Below are positions 38,360 through 46,613 of a stretch of DNA of 64,000 nucleotides, piece after piece. Numbering within the stretch: position 1 is the stretch's first letter; each line of letters begins with the position of its first letter. The notes below the pieces were generated by a model. It did no database searches. It worked only from the letters and a program-made list of their open reading frames with translations, and had not been told where the DNA came from. The DNA is taken from positions 496,001 through 560,000 of the forward strand of contig NZ_SMFL01000001.1 of the NCBI RefSeq assembly GCF_004349265.1. Direction: 5' to 3'. Source of the stretch: Dyadobacter psychrotolerans. GTDB taxonomy: Bacteria; Bacteroidota; Bacteroidia; Cytophagales; Spirosomataceae. The position numbers and the translations under genes were made by a program.

Positions 38360-38575
38360 ATGGAAACTTTAGTCATTGAAATTCAAAATCCTGAAGCCAG
38401 GAGATTAATTGATAACATGGTTGACTTGGGATTAATTTCTGTTAAAAGCGTGGAGCCATCTTGGAAAGAACGTTGGAAAAAGATTTCCGATTCCCTGCCA
38501 CCCTCGTCTGACCTGTCAGACGAAGATATCATGAGTGAAATTGATGAACTGCGTAGCAAACGCGTAATTTCTTGA
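38360..38575 (+). CDS. small antitoxin-like protein without visible toxin partner
   Basis: The ATG at 38360 gives 71 residues (METLVIEIQNPEARRLIDNM...), acidic toward the C-terminus, with SDLSDEDIMSEIDELR. A GTG two codons upstream is an alternative. The layout, a short beta start followed by a helix and a late ISDEE-like helix, resembles small antitoxins that precede PIN-domain toxins in Bacteroidota. This is a resemblance, not proof. No toxin gene follows; only a short run reading IRVVEVYSSLLP in the same frame after the stop region could be a remnant. Confidence 0.55.
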   Translation: METLVIEIQNPEARRLIDNMVDLGLISVKSVEPSWKERWKKISDSLPPSSDLSDEDIMSEIDELRSKRVIS

Positions 38576-38721
38576 TAAGAGTTGTGGAAGTCTATTCTTC
38601 ATTACTTCCAACATGAAATTCAATTCCCACTACCTCATTCCAAACCTTCCTGGCATTGTCTTTGTTCTCTTTCCATTGGTTTAACTTAAATGACCTTTTG
38701 CGGTCGGAAAATTTAACATAC

Positions 38722-39435
38722 ATGGCAGAATCAATTAAAACAGCACTTATCACAGGTGGTTCAAAAGGAATTGGATATGGTGTGGCAGAAGCACTTATTA
38801 AAGATGGAATCTATGTTGCAATTACCAGCCGCTCTCAAAAAAGCGCTGATGAAGCTGCGGCATCGCTCAATAAAATTAAAGAAGGATTTGCTATCGGAAT
38901 TGAATCCGATGTCAGAAATCTGGAATCCCAGCAATCTGCGGTAAAAACTGTTTTGGATAAATGGGGACAACTGAATTATGTCATTGCCAATGCAGGAGTT
39001 GGTCATTTTGCACCCATCGCCGAACTGACAACCGAACAATGGCAGGAAACAATTGACATTAACCTTACCGGCGTATTTTTTAGTGCAAAAGCCTCCATTG
39101 AAGCTTTAAAAGAAACGAAAGGTTATTTTATCAATATTGCAAGTTTGGCCGGAACCAACTTTTTTGCTGGCGGGACAGCTTATAACGCCAGTAAATTCGG
39201 GCTTGTTGGACTTTCCCAGGCCATGATGATGGACGTCAGAGCAGATGGGATAAAAGTTACGACGATTATGCCAGGATCGGTTGCTACTGAATTCGGCGAT
39301 CACAAACCATCCGAAAAGGATGCATGGAAAATACAGCCGGAAGACATCGGTCAGATCGTTTCCGACCTGATTAAAATGCCTTCACGTACACTACCAAGTA
39401 AAATTGAAGTGCGCCCTTCGATGCCACCGAAATAA
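38722..39435 (+). CDS. SDR family oxidoreductase
   Basis: The ATG at 38722 gives 237 residues starting MAESIKTALITGGSKGIGYG. The frame extension to 38656 is rejected. Cofactor loop TGGSKGIG, ANAGVGHFAPI, catalytic Ser in NIASLAG and YNASKFG (Tyr-Lys) are all present. The C-terminus (IMPGSVATEFGDHKPSEKDAWKIQPEDIGQIV) resembles the general SDR dehydrogenases of Bacteroidota. The substrate is unknown. It converges with the ABC permease gene, with 3 bp between the stops. Confidence 0.85.
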   Translation: MAESIKTALITGGSKGIGYGVAEALIKDGIYVAITSRSQKSADEAAASLNKIKEGFAIGIESDVRNLESQQSAVKTVLDKWGQLNYVIANAGVGHFAPIAELTTEQWQETIDINLTGVFFSAKASIEALKETKGYFINIASLAGTNFFAGGTAYNASKFGLVGLSQAMMMDVRADGIKVTTIMPGSVATEFGDHKPSEKDAWKIQPEDIGQIVSDLIKMPSRTLPSKIEVRPSMPPK

Positions 39436-39438
39436 ATT

Positions 39439-40515
39439 TTAGCCTTTTTGACCTGAATACCATTTTTGAAATACAAACCAGGAATAAAAAGCTCCGGAAA
39501 CTGCAATAAGTAAAACCGGAATTTTATATAAAATCAAAAGCGTAAGAACAACAAATTCGATTAAAACGGGTTGCATGGTATCTTCCAGCAGTCCGTTTTT
39601 TTTGTATAAATAAGTATGAAACAACAGAAGAATTGATAAACCCAGACAATAGAGCTGCACGATTTCAGAAAAAGTCAAGACGTTGTATCGGAAACAAATC
39701 AGGGTTTCGGGGAGGATCACCAGTGCGTGAATTAGAAGCATACGCCCGAACCGCTTGTTTATTGAAAGTGGCAGTGAACGGTTCCATAACCACACCACAC
39801 TTTCCCATTGAAACAATTCAAAGGAAAGGCCAATATTTAAAAGATAAGCCAAAGAAAGACCAACAGCCGGCAGCCTCAAATCATAAGTATCTGTTTGGTA
39901 GTAAATCAAAGTACAGACAAAAACCAGGGCCGAACCGGTTTTGCAAACCAGCAGCGTAACACCTTTTTCTCTTACCAGCCATTCGAGTGACCAGTATATC
40001 CAGGAATTTGGCCGGGGAATTTGCCATGTACTTATTGTCTGCTTTTTATTGACAAAAAGACGGGGATTACGGATCCGCCATTCTGTACCTATTATAATTC
40101 CTAAAATCAGGACAGTGTAAACAAGGAAGATCGGCCAGACACGCCCGAGCAGTTTATCCTGCAAAGCTACGGACAACATATAAATCCCATAGTATAGCAA
40201 AGGCTGCAAAAATCCCAATGCTACAATTCCGAACCTCAAAAAGCGACTCGTTCCGCTCCAAAGCCGGGTTTGATAAACAAAATGGTACGCCGGCTGTTTC
40301 CAGAGGTTTATTAAAAAGTGGATACAGAAAACGGTATATAAAATCCAGACTGCAAACAGATAAAACATGCCAAACCGGTCTGTCAGGAAAAAAGCGGCGA
40401 ATGCATGATGTTCGCGGCCGCTTAAAAACCCAAACAGAATGCCGATCAAAACGAAAAACATTCCAGCCCGCTGTTTGAAAAATTCCGAAACGGTGGAAAT
40501 CAGAATCGTTTTCAT
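39439..40515 (-). CDS. membrane component of a small ABC transporter
   Basis: The 358-residue protein has about nine hydrophobic helices and no clear conserved motif that I recognise. It overlaps the ATPase gene upstream by 4 bp (ATGA), so the two are translationally coupled and probably form one exporter. Similar long ABC permeases of unknown substrate occur in Bacteroidota. The call rests mainly on this coupling. Confidence 0.6.
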   Translation of the reverse strand: MKTILISTVSEFFKQRAGMFFVLIGILFGFLSGREHHAFAAFFLTDRFGMFYLFAVWILYTVFCIHFLINLWKQPAYHFVYQTRLWSGTSRFLRFGIVALGFLQPLLYYGIYMLSVALQDKLLGRVWPIFLVYTVLILGIIIGTEWRIRNPRLFVNKKQTISTWQIPRPNSWIYWSLEWLVREKGVTLLVCKTGSALVFVCTLIYYQTDTYDLRLPAVGLSLAYLLNIGLSFELFQWESVVWLWNRSLPLSINKRFGRMLLIHALVILPETLICFRYNVLTFSEIVQLYCLGLSILLLFHTYLYKKNGLLEDTMQPVLIEFVVLTLLILYKIPVLLIAVSGAFYSWFVFQKWYSGQKG

Positions 40516-41150
40516 AAATACGAAATACTTTGGAGCGTCTTATTTTTCAATGCAAAACTGCCCGTAACCAAAAGACCTTCCTGCTGGAATGTCTGATGAG
40601 ACGATAACATAAAAGTGACGCCGCTGGCATGATAACTTTTGATCAGTTCAAATAAAGCTGCCCGCGCTTCCTGATCGATCGTAATGAGTGGCTCATCCAA
40701 AATGATAAGCGATGGATTTCCTAAAAACGCAACTGCGAGCGAAACTTTTTTAACCATTCCGCTGGAACAGCTGCCAAATGGGCTTTTCAAATAATTAATC
40801 CCCAAAGCATCTATGAGTTTATCAGCTTGCCCAGCCGGGCTTTTTTTCGCCTCCGCAACAAAGGAAATCAGATCGGCGGGTGTCAGGAATGACGGATATA
40901 AAGGTTCGGCTTCGCCAAGATTTAATCTTAATAGATAATCGATCTGGTTTTTTTTCAGATCATACTGTCCGTTCAGCATAATGCTTCCCGAATAGGGCAA
41001 CATACCTGCCAGCGATCTGAATAAGGTCGATTTTCCTGCTCCATTTTCTCCCTGAATCCAATAAATACCGTAATCGATTTTCCAGGATTCCATGTTCAGT
41101 ATCTCATGAGTCCCGTACTGCTGTTTCAAATTTGTTACTTCCAATACCAT
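40512..41150 (-). CDS. ABC transporter ATP-binding protein
   Basis: The ATG at 41150 gives 212 residues starting MVLEVTNLKQQYG. Walker A is GENGAGKST, the signature is the divergent GSCSSGMVKKVSLA (CSSGM in place of LSGGQ), Walker B is SLIILDEPLITID, and the switch His is in MLSSHQ. It is a short single-domain ATPase of the CcmA/multidrug type. It is paired with the membrane protein whose start overlaps its stop by 4 bp. Confidence 0.88.
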   Translation of the reverse strand: MVLEVTNLKQQYGTHEILNMESWKIDYGIYWIQGENGAGKSTLFRSLAGMLPYSGSIMLNGQYDLKKNQIDYLLRLNLGEAEPLYPSFLTPADLISFVAEAKKSPAGQADKLIDALGINYLKSPFGSCSSGMVKKVSLAVAFLGNPSLIILDEPLITIDQEARAALFELIKSYHASGVTFMLSSHQTFQQEGLLVTGSFALKNKTLQSISYL

Positions 41151-41299
41151 CCACAAATATGTAAAAGAATCTTAAATATAGAACAGAAATTGAGTTGCAT
41201 TTTTTATTTAACCGTTTTGGAAAACTCAAATTGTAGATACAACTGGTATTTATACTAAAAAAAGTTAAATTTGTTCTATATCAACAAGGCGCCGTTTCC

Positions 41300-42148
41300 A
41301 TGCAAACGATCATCGATTACTTTGGTCAGATCCCGTCCAGTCACAGAAGCGCTATTTTGGCAGGCGGAATATTGTTCTTCTGGTTGCTTGAAGGCATATG
41401 GCCATTGTTCCGGTTTTCATATCACAAATGGAAACATGCAGGAATAAATTTCTTTTTTACACTTACTACTATACTTGTAAATTTCCCGCTGGCATTTATT
41501 CTGGTAAAAACCAGCGACTGGACAATCAAGGAAGAGTTGGGCATTTTACAATGGCTTCCCCACATGCCAGCCTGGCTTTACGCCCTGACCGGCTTATTGC
41601 TCCTGGATATCGTCGGAGCCTGGCTTGCGCACTGGACGCAGCATAAAACGAAGTGGCTCTGGCGATTTCATATCATACACCACGCTGATCAGCATGTAGA
41701 TACGACAACCGCCAACCGCCACCATCCGGGCGAAAGTTTCATCCGTTTCGTCTTTACCGCAGCTGCTATTTTTATAGCCGGAGCTCCCATGTGGCTTGTT
41801 TTTCTATATCAATCCCTATCGGTAGTTCTTTCCCAGTTCAATCACGCCAATATTGTTTTGCCATTTTGGATCGACAGAATTTTATGCCTGGTTATCGTAA
41901 CCCCGAATATGCATCATGTGCATCACCATTACGTTCAGCCTTTTACGGATTCCAATTACGGTAACATTTTCTCGGTTTGGGACCGGCTTTTTGGCACTTT
42001 CAAAACCCTGCCTCAAAATGAAATCATTTACGGAATCGACACGCACCCGATACCAGATGAAAACAGCCGTGTCGGCAGTCTGTTAAAAATTCCGTTTCAG
42101 GAATACCGCACGCCAGTGAAAGACGATTTTTCCAAAGCAGTAGATTAA
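41300..42148 (+). CDS. sterol desaturase / fatty acid hydroxylase family protein
   Basis: The 282-residue membrane protein has four or so helices and the family's histidine clusters: HWTQHKTKWLWRFHIIHHAD (about 113-132), NRHHPGE and MHHVHHHYVQPF (about 206-217). These ligate a di-iron centre that hydroxylates or desaturates lipids using oxygen. Bacterial members act on carotenoids, sphingolipids or alkylglycerols, and the substrate here is unknown. It stands alone, divergent from the ABC genes. Confidence 0.87.
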   Translation: MQTIIDYFGQIPSSHRSAILAGGILFFWLLEGIWPLFRFSYHKWKHAGINFFFTLTTILVNFPLAFILVKTSDWTIKEELGILQWLPHMPAWLYALTGLLLLDIVGAWLAHWTQHKTKWLWRFHIIHHADQHVDTTTANRHHPGESFIRFVFTAAAIFIAGAPMWLVFLYQSLSVVLSQFNHANIVLPFWIDRILCLVIVTPNMHHVHHHYVQPFTDSNYGNIFSVWDRLFGTFKTLPQNEIIYGIDTHPIPDENSRVGSLLKIPFQEYRTPVKDDFSKAVD

Positions 42149-42389
42149 TTGGGTCAAATCATGCCGTGACTGTAAAATCCGGCGTTCTTACGAGATCAGC
42201 AAAATAATAAAGTACTAATTTTTTAAAGGGAAAGATAAAATACGGTCTACTTCTTAAATATTTTTAATAAATTGTGAGCCATTTGCCGGCATCAGTAGAT
42301 GCCGTTAAGTTATGCCGGGCTGAGATCCCGCAATATGTTAATATTAGCAATAGTCAAATCGACTTATTCCAGATAAAAAATAAACTAAA

Positions 42390-43436
42390 ATGCTCACAAA
42401 GTCATCCAACCGCCGTTCCTTTTTGCGATTTTCCGCACTGGCTATTCCTTTTACCCAAATCAATAAACTGATTGGTAAACCTGCACCTAACAAACCGATT
42501 GTCGTTTCTACCTGGGACAGTGGCCAGATTGCCAACGGAAGCGCCTGGCCTGTGCTCGAAAAAGGAGGAAAGGCGCTGGATGCGGTAGAACAGGCAGCAA
42601 TTGCTATAGAAAATGACATTAATTGCTGCGTAGGCCTGGGCGGAAATCCGGACCGCGACGGATATGTTACTTTGGATGCCTGCATCATGGATGAAAAGGC
42701 GAATTGCGGTTCCGTGGCTTTTATGGAACGTATCAAACACCCGATTTCGGTTGCCCGAAAATTGATGGAAACCACACCTCACGTGTTTCTGGCAGGTGTA
42801 GGCGCACAGCAGTTTGCACTGGCCAACGGCTTTAAACTGGAATCGGCAGAACTTTCACCGGATGCTGCACGGACCTATAAAGAATGGCTCAAAAAGGCAG
42901 AATACAAACCAGTCATTAACATTGAACATCAGCAGTCACGCCCGAAGGAAAAAGGTCATGGCCCATTCGCTCCCAACCGTTTTGACGACGGCTCTTTCAA
43001 TCACGATACCATGGGAACCATTGCTCTGGACGCCAACGGCGACTTGTCCGGCATGTGCACAACCAGCGGAATGGGTTTCAAAATGCGGGGCCGCGTGGGT
43101 GACTCGCCTATCATCGGTGCCGGGTTGTTTGTAGATAACGAAGTAGGCGCTGCAACTTCATCCGGACAGGGCGAAGAAGTGATCCGGGTCTGTGGAACAC
43201 ACCTTGTTGTTGAGTTTATGCGTTCGGGCCTTTCGCCGGAAGAAGCCTGCAAAAAAGCTGTTGAACGTATTATCAAGCCAAATCCCGAACGTGCCAAAAC
43301 TTTTCAGGTTGGCTTTATTGCCATCAACAAACAAGGCGAAGTGGGCGCATACTCCGTTCAGAAAGGTTTTAATTATACTGTAACCGAAAAAGGCGGGAAA
43401 GGGAAAGTGATTAATGCGAAAAGCTTTTTTGTGTGA
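42390..43436 (+). CDS. glycosylasparaginase-type N-terminal-nucleophile amidohydrolase
   Basis: The 348-residue precursor has a twin-arginine-like signal (NRRSFLRFSALAIPF). The Ntn-hydrolase core follows: GGKALDAVEQAA, DRDGYVTLDACIMDE, the autocleavage site NHDTMG with nucleophile Thr207, and GRVGDSPIIGAGLFVDN. The layout follows human aspartylglucosaminidase more closely than plant-type isoaspartyl peptidases. Expected activity is cleavage of the GlcNAc-asparagine bond left after protein degradation. Nearby fucosidases and a mannanase support a role in N-glycan use. A 7-bp hairpin (42287-42304) lies in the upstream region. Confidence 0.82.
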   Translation: MLTKSSNRRSFLRFSALAIPFTQINKLIGKPAPNKPIVVSTWDSGQIANGSAWPVLEKGGKALDAVEQAAIAIENDINCCVGLGGNPDRDGYVTLDACIMDEKANCGSVAFMERIKHPISVARKLMETTPHVFLAGVGAQQFALANGFKLESAELSPDAARTYKEWLKKAEYKPVINIEHQQSRPKEKGHGPFAPNRFDDGSFNHDTMGTIALDANGDLSGMCTTSGMGFKMRGRVGDSPIIGAGLFVDNEVGAATSSGQGEEVIRVCGTHLVVEFMRSGLSPEEACKKAVERIIKPNPERAKTFQVGFIAINKQGEVGAYSVQKGFNYTVTEKGGKGKVINAKSFFV

Positions 43437-43446
43437 GAATAATTTC

Positions 43447-43497
43447 ACGCAGAGAAAAGAAGTTAAACGCAGAGAGCGCCAAGTTTAAACACGGAGA
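43447..43497. repeat. short direct repeats between amidase and fucosidase genes
   Basis: ACGCAGAGA occurs at 43447-43455 and again at 43467-43475, with a degenerate ACGGAGA at 43491. CAGAGAGCGCC resembles the CAGAGCGCC of the 49.4 kb repeats. Such runs are common as dispersed intergenic repeats in this group. Confidence 0.4.
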
Positions 43498-43573
43498 AAA
43501 AAAATAGCACCCTTTGCGCATACCTATTGCCTCTATTGCGGTAAAAAATAACCTCAGAATTAATTAAACCACA

Positions 43574-44995
43574 ATGAAACTTTATACTATTTTACTTTCC
43601 ACCCTTTCCCTTTTCTCAGCGCTATCAACATCCGCCCAGCAGCACGCGGAACAGGATCATTCCAAATATGTAGTTCCAACGGATCCTTTGGTTCAGAAAA
43701 AACTTGCTAAGTGGCAGGATGTTAAATTTGGACTGATGATGCACTGGGGTACTTACAGCCAGTGGGGAATTGTTGAATCCTGGTCGCTGTGCCCGGAAGA
43801 CGAAGGCTGGTGCGAGCGCAGAGGACCGCATTCGCATGACTGGTTTGAATATAAAAAAGCTTATGAAGAGATCCCTAAAACCTTTAATCCGGTAAAATTC
43901 AATCCTGAAAAATGGGCGTCTGCAGCAAAAAATGCCGGAATGAAATACGTCGTTTTCACGACCAAACATCACGACGGCTTTGCGATGTTTGACTCCAAAT
44001 ACACGGATTATAAAATTACAAACACTCCATTCAAGTCGAATCCGAAGAGCAATGTGACTAAGGAAATCCTGTCTGCTTTCAGGAATCAGGGTTTTATGAC
44101 CGGTACGTATTTTTCAAAGCCAGACTGGCATACCGATTCTTACTGGTGGCCTTATTTCCCGCCAAAAGACCGCAATGCTTCCTACGACCCTAAAAAAAGA
44201 CCGGAAGTATGGCAGAAATTCAAGGATTTCACCTACAACCAGATCGAAGAGCTGATGTCGGATTATGGTTCGGTTGATATTTTGTGGCTGGATGGCGGCT
44301 GGGTTCGTCCTTTCAACACCATCGATCCAAACATCAGCTGGCAGAAATCCATCACTTATGAGCAGGATATCGACATGGCACGCATTGCCAAAATGGCCCG
44401 TTCGCATCAGCCGGGTTTGCTGGTCGTAGACCGGACTGTAACTGGTGAATTTGAAAACTACGTAACGCCCGAGCAGCAGATCCCGGACAACTACATGTCA
44501 ATCCCCTGGGAATCCTGCCTGACCATGGGCGATTCCTGGTCTTACATTCCAAAAGAAAACTTTAAAACGACACATAAACTGGTTCATACCCTGGTTGACA
44601 TCGTGGCAAAAGGCGGAAACCTCCTCCTGAACGTGGCACCCGGCCCAGACGGCGAATGGCATCAGGAAGCTTACACACGCCTGGAAGAAATGGGCAAATG
44701 GATGAATGTGAACAGCATTGGCATATACGAAACCAAACCACTGTCTCCATATAGAAAAGGCAAATGGGCTTATACCAAAAAAGGAAACACAACCTACGCC
44801 TTTTACCTGGCCGAAGCAGGAGAAAAAATCCCTGTTTCCCTAAAACCGGAAGGCATTTCGTTATCCGCAACTGCTAAAATCACGCTGGCAGGAAACAAAA
44901 AGGCCTTAAAACAAAAAGAAGGAGCTATCCAGGTCCCAGCCAAAACTGCTGATGAGATTGGTGTTCAACCTGCCTATTTGCTTGTGATTGAATAG
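43574..44995 (+). CDS. GH29 alpha-L-fucosidase
   Basis: The 473-residue secreted enzyme has a signal peptide (MKLYTILLSTLSLFSALSTSAQQ). The GH29 barrel is shown by KFGLMMHWGTYSQWG, the KYVVFTTKHHDGFAMFDS block and VDILWLDGGW, where Asp240 is the likely nucleophile. YIPKENFK and NLLLNVAPGPDGEW follow, then a small beta-sandwich (about 390-473). It releases terminal alpha-L-fucose from glycans in the periplasm or at the surface. The stop is followed by a strong hairpin terminator that is part of a duplicated repeat. Confidence 0.93.
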   Translation: MKLYTILLSTLSLFSALSTSAQQHAEQDHSKYVVPTDPLVQKKLAKWQDVKFGLMMHWGTYSQWGIVESWSLCPEDEGWCERRGPHSHDWFEYKKAYEEIPKTFNPVKFNPEKWASAAKNAGMKYVVFTTKHHDGFAMFDSKYTDYKITNTPFKSNPKSNVTKEILSAFRNQGFMTGTYFSKPDWHTDSYWWPYFPPKDRNASYDPKKRPEVWQKFKDFTYNQIEELMSDYGSVDILWLDGGWVRPFNTIDPNISWQKSITYEQDIDMARIAKMARSHQPGLLVVDRTVTGEFENYVTPEQQIPDNYMSIPWESCLTMGDSWSYIPKENFKTTHKLVHTLVDIVAKGGNLLLNVAPGPDGEWHQEAYTRLEEMGKWMNVNSIGIYETKPLSPYRKGKWAYTKKGNTTYAFYLAEAGEKIPVSLKPEGISLSATAKITLAGNKKALKQKEGAIQVPAKTADEIGVQPAYLLVIE

Positions 44996-45012
44996 ACGAT
45001 AAAGTCCGCCGT

Positions 45013-45086
45013 ATAAATTTCTCCGTTTCGTTGAAAGAGTATAGTCCGGGAATGTTATCTTTATGGGGTAGCATTTCCGGATTTTT
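45013..45086 (+). repeat. first copy of 74-bp direct repeat containing a terminator hairpin
   Basis: The copy runs from ATAAATTTCTCCG to the T-run at 45082-45086. Inside it, TCCGGGAATGTTATC (45045-45059) pairs over 15 bp, with three G-U pairs, with GGTAGCATTTCCGGA (45067-45081), followed by TTTTT. It would end transcription of the fucosidase gene. The second copy is at 45558-45631 with six differences. Confidence 0.85.
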
Positions 45087-45132
45087 CGTTGGAGTTCAGC
45101 AATCATCAACAACAAAAGTTTTAGCAACTACC

Positions 45133-45501
45133 ATGGCTAAGAACACACACATTGAAGTAAAAGGAACAGAAATTGCCATTTTTAAAGCTGAAATGGATGA
45201 TTTTATTTCACTGACTGACATTGCGCGATACAAAGATGCCGCCAATACGGATATAATTATTCAAAATTGGTTAAGGAATCGAAACACCATTGAGTTGCTT
45301 GGGTTTTGGGAACAATTGTATAACCCCGATTTTAAACCCCTCGAATTCGAGGGGTTTAGAAAACAAGCTGGTTTGAATAGTTTTGTCCTTACTCCTAAAA
45401 GATGGATTGAAACCACCAACGCTATTGGGCTCATTTCCAGAAAGAATATTCCAGCTCAACCAAATGGCCATAACGCAAATGACATCGCTTTTGCGGCATA
45501 A
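45133..45501 (+). pseudogene. truncated KilA-N domain protein
   Basis: The ATG at 45133 gives 122 residues. The KilA-N DNA-binding domain is present: KGTEIAIFKAEMDDFISLTDIARYKD, the NWLRNRNTIELLGFWEQLYNPDFKPLEFEGFR block and LTPKRWIETTNAIGLISRK. Related Bacteroidota proteins continue with a GRYGGTYAHKDIAFEFASW-type segment and are roughly twice as long. Here the frame ends soon after a mismatched NDIAFAA. I therefore call it truncated, although a short functional DNA-binding protein is possible. It is flanked on both sides by the same 74-bp repeat and holds a 26-bp perfect palindrome. Confidence 0.65.
45333..45358. repeat. 26-bp perfect palindrome inside the KilA-N frame
   Basis: AAACCCCTCGAA and its exact reverse complement abut with no spacer, and one more base pair extends on each side. 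The bases encode KPLEFEGF, a conserved KilA-N stretch. The palindrome could form a cruciform or an mRNA hairpin. Confidence 0.8.
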
Positions 45502-45557
45502 GACTGTCGTTAAGGAACTGAAATAGAATGAGTTGTTTGTGATTGAATGAAACAGGA

Positions 45558-45631
45558 ATAAATTTTTCCGTTTCGTTCAATGAGTATGGTCCGGGAATGT
45601 TATCTTTATGGGATAGCGTTTCCGGATTTTT
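45558..45631 (+). repeat. second copy of 74-bp direct repeat with hairpin
   Basis: It matches 45013-45086 at 68 of 74 positions by my count. The hairpin arms are 45590-45604 and 45612-45626, with a T-run after. All 15 pairs are kept (some as G-U), even though the arms differ from copy one. Upstream, TTGTGATTGAAT also matches the end of the fucosidase gene. Confidence 0.85.
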
Positions 45632-45712
45632 TTGTGGGTGGTTTGATTACCAAGGTTAGCCTGTGCTTTTCTATTAGCTGATCTGAATAAAATCTTAATA
45701 TGAGAAAAGTAA

Positions 45713-46495
45713 TTGATTCAAAAACATAAATTCCGTAAGCCGATCAAGATATCAGTTAGCCATAACTTAAACAATACATTGAAACGACAAATTTTAGATC
45801 TTAACTTCTGGTCGGAAGAACGTAAGATCGTAAGAAATTCCTATGACTTCAATGAGCATTGGGCAGAAATAGTTAAAAGATTTGAAGCTCGTATAAATGA
45901 CTTTTACTTTTCCCCCATTGACAGAATCAAAGACCCAAACGAATTAAAAGGTGAAGGATTTACAATTCTGACAATACAATGTGCATTAATAGAAATGTTT
46001 GCAGCATTTAAGTATGGAAAGATTCATAAATTCGATAAAAAAAATATTGACCCCAAATATAATTACAAAACAGCAAACGAATGTTTTATTCCTTTTCTCC
46101 ATTCAGAACAAATATTTGAAAATCACTTCTACAAATTTGATAATAATGGAAAAAAATTATGCGATGAACCGTTCTCTGCAACTGAATTTTACAACAAAGT
46201 TCGTTGTGGACTTATGCACGAGGCAAGAACAAAAGGATAATGGGTTATAAATGGGAAGAAAACATATCGTGATGATGAAATAATTTTTATAAACCAGGAC
46301 ACAGAAAATAACAGAATTATTATTGACAGGACGATTCTAAATAAACAGTTAAAAAAATATTTTCAGGACAATTTGTATATTCTACTACAAAATACTGCTG
46401 ATGGTAATCGATTAAGAAGACTGTTTGGCAGAAAGCTTGATCATTTATATGAAATCCCTATTGATCAAAATTATGACTGGTGGAATGACGAATAG
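45713..46495 (+). pseudogene. HEPN-motif gene interrupted by an in-frame TAA
   Basis: An open frame of 175 codons (TTG start at 45713, start uncertain) ends at TAA 46238-46240. The same frame then stays open for 84 more codons to TAG 46493-46495, reading WVINGKKTYRDDEIIFINQD... to YDWWNDE. Just before the internal stop lies VRCGLMHEARTKG, with R164-x4-H169, the HEPN ribonuclease pattern. Related hypothetical proteins run on through this point (as in GLLHEAxTKxxW). A single AAA or GAA to TAA change would explain the break. The shortened form keeps the R-x4-H motif and may be active. The region is AT-rich compared with its neighbours. Confidence 0.65.
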
Positions 46496-46613
46496 CTAAT
46501 TGAAACTTATACATTGAGAGTTAGATACAATGTTAAGACTATTTTATTCTCACTTAATTCGAAGTCATATGAGTAACCGACCCATTCTCACAAAGTTCAA
46601 CTCTGCATAACTA

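Noticed and set aside
42284-42375. TPP riboswitch-like bases (GGGCTGAGATCCC) upstream of the amidase gene
   Set aside because: CTGAGA and a late ATTCCAG are present, but the essential ACCTGA-x-GGxTAAT part is missing and the downstream gene has no thiamine role. The hairpins here are noted without a riboswitch call.
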